NCBI RefSeq assembly: GCF_019393635.1
Contig: NC_057861.1
Span: 458,856,330 to 458,920,329 of the forward strand
DNA length: 64,000 bases
Direction of reading: 5' to 3'
Source of the DNA: Dromiciops gliroides
Taxonomy: Eukaryota; Chordata; Mammalia; Microbiotheria; Microbiotheriidae
Shown here: piece by piece, positions 38,901 to 44,900 of the stretch
Position numbering within the stretch: the first letter of the stretch is position 1
How the letters are laid out: every line of letters starts with the position of its first letter
Notes under the pieces: generated by a model
What the model was told of the DNA's origin: nothing
The model's database searches: none
What the model saw: only the letters and a program-made list of their open reading frames with translations
Translations under genes and position numbers: made by a program

Positions 38901-41900
38901 TCGTAGGGAGACATAAAAGTAATAAAATCTGTATGCCGAGGACCTCTCACGACTCAACAGCAAGCCTTCAGTTTCTACCATGTTATCTCTTGCTAGGCAA
39001 AAGCAAAGCTACTTTTCTTCTACTCTCAGGCAGCTCAGTGGATGAGTTCTTTTAACACACAGGTACCCTTGGAAGCATTCTGAGAAAATGTTATGCTTTT
39101 TCAGTGACATGCATTTCCCTTAAACCAGAAAACTTTCAGACTCCTCAGATCTGCTCAGGTCTCTGAGGAGTTTTCCCCTCTCAAGCTACAGACAATGATA
39201 GGACCATGAAGCCTTTCACCAGCCAGCTCTTATGTTAGTAAGGAATTCTATTTTCCCCATATAGGCTCTCCACAAAGCTACACCTCTTCTCACAGCAAAG
39301 CAGATGCAAAACCTGTCTTTCCCCCTCTCATACCAGAAAGGTAGTAACGGGCAATATGGGAAAATCTCAGAGCCTCCTTTCCTCAGGCTGTAGATGACAG
39401 TAGAAGGCAATTGTGTCTTTATCCAGCCAGTCAACTCAGAAAAGCCATGCCTCTCATCCAATCAACATGATTCCCAGTAACACAGTTGCAGAGCACCCTG
39501 TCAGTTTCAATCAAATGCTATGAATGGGTGTTGCCTCAGACAAACTGAGACCTGGTAAAGACCTTGGCTTAAAAAAGGGCAAGGTCTCCCACTGCATCCA
39601 GGACCATCTCCAGTCATCCTGATCTATGTCTTGCCACTGGACCCAGATGGCTCTGGAGGAGAGAATGAGCCCAGTGACTTTGCACAGCCCTGCCTCACTT
39701 AAATCCAGTTCACTTCCAAGTCAAGATATCACCTTCCTGAAGTCATTGGTCCTCCTCTAAAACAAAAAACAACAACAGGATCTATAGTCTCTCTTCTGAG
39801 AGCAGTTCTTCTTGTCTACTGTGACTTCTGCCTGAATTTCTCCTGTGCTTTCTTTTTCTCCTGCCTCTCTTCACCTGATCGTCTCTTAGCCCTCCTGTCT
39901 CAGGTTTCTGATTTCTAAAATCAAGGCCTCATGGGCAGTGACCCATCTCAAATTTTTAATGTAAAATTCAAAAATCTCACCTTTTCAGCCAGTCCTTATA
40001 AAATCTTCCTATTGCTCCCAAACAGTTATTTACATATAGTTTATCAACTGTATCTTTTACCACTCTAAAGACAGTCACATGCAAATGATCTGATAGACCA
40101 CAGTGCTCCACAGCCATCTGCAACCCAATCTGTGCTCTGCCTTCGAATGAGGCCTCTTAGTACATTTATCTGAGATGCAGTTTTCCCTCAGGTCCTCAGA
40201 ACAGTCTTATAACTTTCTATAACATTTTAATCAAGACTGTTTACTCCAAAGCTGATTTTATCAATGTCCCTTAGACAAATGTTCTTTTTTGCCCCTTTCA
40301 GCAATCAAAATAGGAGAGGTTACTATAAAATGAGGATGATGATAATAAAACCTACCTCAGAGGGTTGTTGTGAGAATCAAATGCAATGATATATGTACAA
40401 CACTGAGGTTATGAGCTAGAAGAATATAGGTTGTGTGGGGGGCAGCTAGGTGGCGCAGTAAATAAAGCACCAGCCTTGGATTCAGGAGGACCTGTGTTCA
40501 AATTCTACCTCAGACACTTGACACTTACTAGCTGTGTGACCCTGGGCAAGTCACTTAACCCTCGTTGCCTCAAGGGGAAAAAAAAGAATATAGGTTGTAT
40601 GACAACACAACTGGTGTCCTCAGCAAAAATAAGGAAGTTATAATGAGGATTGGGTTCAAGTGGGGAGCATAATGAGTTCTGTTTTGGACAGGTTGAGTTT
40701 GGAATGCCTATGGGCCATCCATGTGGAGATATATAACCAGCAGTTGGGAATTAAGGAGACATTATGGCAGTATATATACATTCTCAACAACACTGTGAGA
40801 TATGAAATGCAAACAGTAGTATTCTCATTTTATAGCTGGGAAAACAATATTTAGAAAGTTTTTTGAATATTGCTATTTTCTATTTTTCATTCCAAATGAA
40901 AAATAGTCTAGGTGCATGTATGGGTTCATGGGGGTTTTTTTTGGTCTGGCTTAGAAACCTAACTCCTTTATTCTGGTGGGAAAAAAATGCATTTCAAGTT
41001 TTAACCAACTGACTTTACAGACTTTTTAAATACAATTTGAATCAATTTGTAAATTGATTTCTTACTCTGTCATGCTAAAAAATATTAACTGGAAAATTCT
41101 TTATGCTTGTTTCATATGACTAAGCCCCCTCTGTGCTCAATATCAGAAACAAGATTATAATAACCATCCCTTGAAAAATGGGGAAAAATGCAAATAATAT
41201 TGTGGGCATCTTTAGCTTTATTGAAAAACTGTTGTTATATTTTTGATGTCTAGATATCGCTGGAGTTCCTCTCCATAAGAACCTGAGTGGATATTCTTTG
41301 ATTCCATTATCATCAGAAGCAGTCAATAATAATTCTCAGTCCACAAGGCCACACCCTCCCTGGATTCTGAGTGAATTCCACGGCTGCAATGTGAATGCTT
41401 CCACCTACATGCTGAGAATTGACAAATGGAAATACATAGCCTATTCTGATGGTGTTTCATCACCTCCTCAACTCTTTGGTAAATCAGTCGTTATGTTTTT
41501 AAATTTCATTTTTATTATATCCTTTATTTATCCAGATCTGTGATTTCATTGCTGCAGTTAACTCCATATAGAAACTCCCCCAACCGGTACAGATGTTCTG
41601 CTCTTTATTGTGTTAGAGTGTTGCCTAAGGCATTAAGAGAATAGTAACTAGCATAAGGGTTCCACAGCCAGGATGGGTCCAAAGCAGAACCTGACCCCAC
41701 ATCTTCCCGAATATAAGGCTGACTCTCTCTGCTCCATTCTGCCATACAAACGCTCAATATACTTTTGTGGTTTGTTTGGCAAGGAAGTGAGGGTTAAGTG
41801 ACTTGCCCAGGGTCACACAGCTAGTAAGTGTCAAGTGTCTGAGGTCAGATTTGAACTTAGATCCTCCTGAATCCAGGGCCAGTGCTTTATCCACTGCTCC

Positions 41901-44900
41901 ACCTAGCTGCCCCTCAATATACTTCTTTTTGTGAGGCAATTGGGGTTGAGTGACTTGCCTAGGGTCACACAGCTAGTAATTGTTAAGTATCTGGAGCTGG
42001 ATTTGAACTCAGGTCCTCCTGAATCCAGGGCCGGTGCTCTATCCACTGCACCACCTAACTGCCCACCTCAATATACTTTTAAAGTTAATTAATGGAGCAA
42101 ACAGGACAAAAGTAGGAGTACCTTACTAATAAGATTAACAGCAAATTGGGAGACAAAAAAATAGTTCCTTAAAGGTAGAAAATTTATTCTCATGGAGATC
42201 TCTGAAGCCAGATTTCATTAATTTCACAGTTTTTGTCCTTTTATAGTACACTAGACAAAAGTAGAATGAATCAATATAATCTGGTAGACATAGCCATCAC
42301 ACCAGTTTCTTAATATGCCATTAGCAATCAAAAAGCTCACTCCTGCTTCACAGTGAGGTGTTATGCTTTTTTAGCAAAAGTAGGAATATAATTGTTCAGT
42401 GATAGTCAATGAATTAAGTTGGATACTAAAGTATTTAGATTTCTAAAATTCTTTATATCCTCTTATTAAAGGAAATAATTCAAACAAATATTATAATAGG
42501 ATTTTAAATTATTTCATATGATAGACATTCTAAATGAATTTTTTAAATCACATATTAATGCCAATTTTTCCTTAACTTACCAAACTAGCAAAGTTATGAT
42601 TTCAAAATAACTTTTTTTTTTGGCGGGGCAGTGAGGGTTAAGTGACTTGCCCAGGGTCACACAGCTAGTAAGTGTCAAGTGTCTGATTTGAACTCAGGTC
42701 CTCCTGAATCTAGGGCCAGTGCTTTATACACTGTGCCACCTAGCTGCCCCTCAAAATAACTCTTAATGACAGTGTGCTTAGGGTAGAGAGAACTAGCATC
42801 AGAGTCGAGAAGACCTGGGTGCAAGCCACACTTCTGACATTTACTGGCTGGATGACAGCTCTTTTAAACTCTCTGAGTCTCATTTTCATTTTCAGGGAAT
42901 AGTAAAACCTGCAGTTACTATCTCACAGGGTAGTTGCAAAGCTCAAATGAAATAATGTACATAAGGCATCTTAGAATATTTAAAGCACTATGTGAATGTC
43001 AGTTATTTTATATATAATAATATAAAAGTAATATATTACAGTAATATATTAGTTGTCATTATGGTTAACATTATTATTATTATTAAGACCAGTTCCCCTG
43101 CAAGAAGAGTTCAGGATGTCAGAATCAGAAGACTTTGGGCCTTTTATATGCTCATGCATAGATCATGACACCTGTTATGTGCCCCTGGTGATAGGATTCT
43201 AAAAGAACTAAAGGTAAGCCAGGAAAAAAAAAAAACAATGAGTAGTCTCACTTAGAATTCTACAGTGTTTTTTCACTGGTCTCCCTGCCCTTGAAAGTTA
43301 TCATCTGAGGGCAGCTAGGTGGCACAGTGGATAAAGCACCAGTCCTGAATTCAGGAGGACCTGAGTTCAAATCCAGCCTCAGACACGTGACACTTACTAG
43401 CTGTGTGACTTTGGGCAAGTCACTTAACCCTTATTGCCCGCCCTGCCCCCCCCCCCCAAAAAAAAGAGTTATCATCTAACATCATGTGTTAGGAAACAAA
43501 ATTCTACTGATACTTGACTCGTAAGCTCAGATGACAAAGAGAATCATAGGCCATGTCAGCAAGAGGTTTTCTTCTTTGCTCTAGGACACAGTATACAGAG
43601 TAGTAAAGGAAGGAATCAAACAATTATTTTTATAACAGTGTTCAAAAGAAAACTTGAGAACCTAATAGAACCTAATAATATCCAAAATCTTATTTTTTAA
43701 TTATCTTGGTAAATTACATTACTTAGACATGCTTCAGAAAAGCTTTGTTTTCATCAGTGTAGGTATTTAATTACAGTCCCTCTACACCAGTGGTAACTAA
43801 CTCAAATAGAAATGGAGGGCATTAAACTGTACACAAGGATCCCTGTGGGCTACATATTGAATTTTTTAAAAACCATTAACATTATGTTTTATTGTGTTTT
43901 TATTTATTTTGTTAAATATTTCCCAATTAAATTTTAATCTGATTCAGAACCCCCTTGGAAGTGTTGTAGGTTGTTAGCTGCTTATTTGACACATCTGATC
44001 TATACTACAGCAGATAGTTTCATGAGTGACTGTGCCCAAAAACCCACACTTGGTGGATGTTCTTTGGTAATTAACCTCTCCAAAATTAGCTAGGGTGGAC
44101 TTCAGACAATAACATATTAGCAGGCCCACACTCACGGACTATCCTGCTTAACAGGACACAGAGAGAGAGAGAGGTGGGGGTGGGAGGAGAGATGGGGGGT
44201 GAGGGGCATGCACTTGTGCTGCAGATAAAGTTTTTAAGAACCCAAGGCTACTTCCATATCATGATGGGGCATCAAAGTCATACTTTAGAGAGAGCAAATT
44301 AGATTGTCACTATAAATTGTTCATTAAAAAATCCAGAAGAATTAATCATGAGTTTGTTAACCATAAAATAACTATTATCTACTCATAGTTTGTCTGCATC
44401 TTAAGCTCTATTGTTTATAATTTATTTATAGAAAATGGTATTTACATATTTGAAAGTTAACATTGCCTTAGCTGATGTGATTAATTTTTTAAACTCACAC
44501 TGCCATTTTTCCCAAATAGTTTTAATTAATGTAACCTGAAGACTATAAGTACCATATGTTATGTCTTTAGTCCTACTTTAATAAATTTATTACTATAAAG
44601 AATTATATGAAGATCATATTATTAGCATAAGAATCAACTATATAAGTATTATTTTAATTAGTATCATTTGAAATATACGTTGGATTTATGTTACTATGAT
44701 CCGTTCAGTAGGACATCACAGTAGTTCTCTCCATATAAATACCCTTCTTACACCTCAAACTATCTAAAACTGAGAATATCATTTTCTCCCAAGACTGTTT
44801 CTCCTTCAGATCTCATTATTATCTTTTTTTTTTTGAGGCAGTTGAGATTAAGTGACTTGCCCAGGGTCACACAACTAGTAAATGTCAAGTCTGAGGCCGA

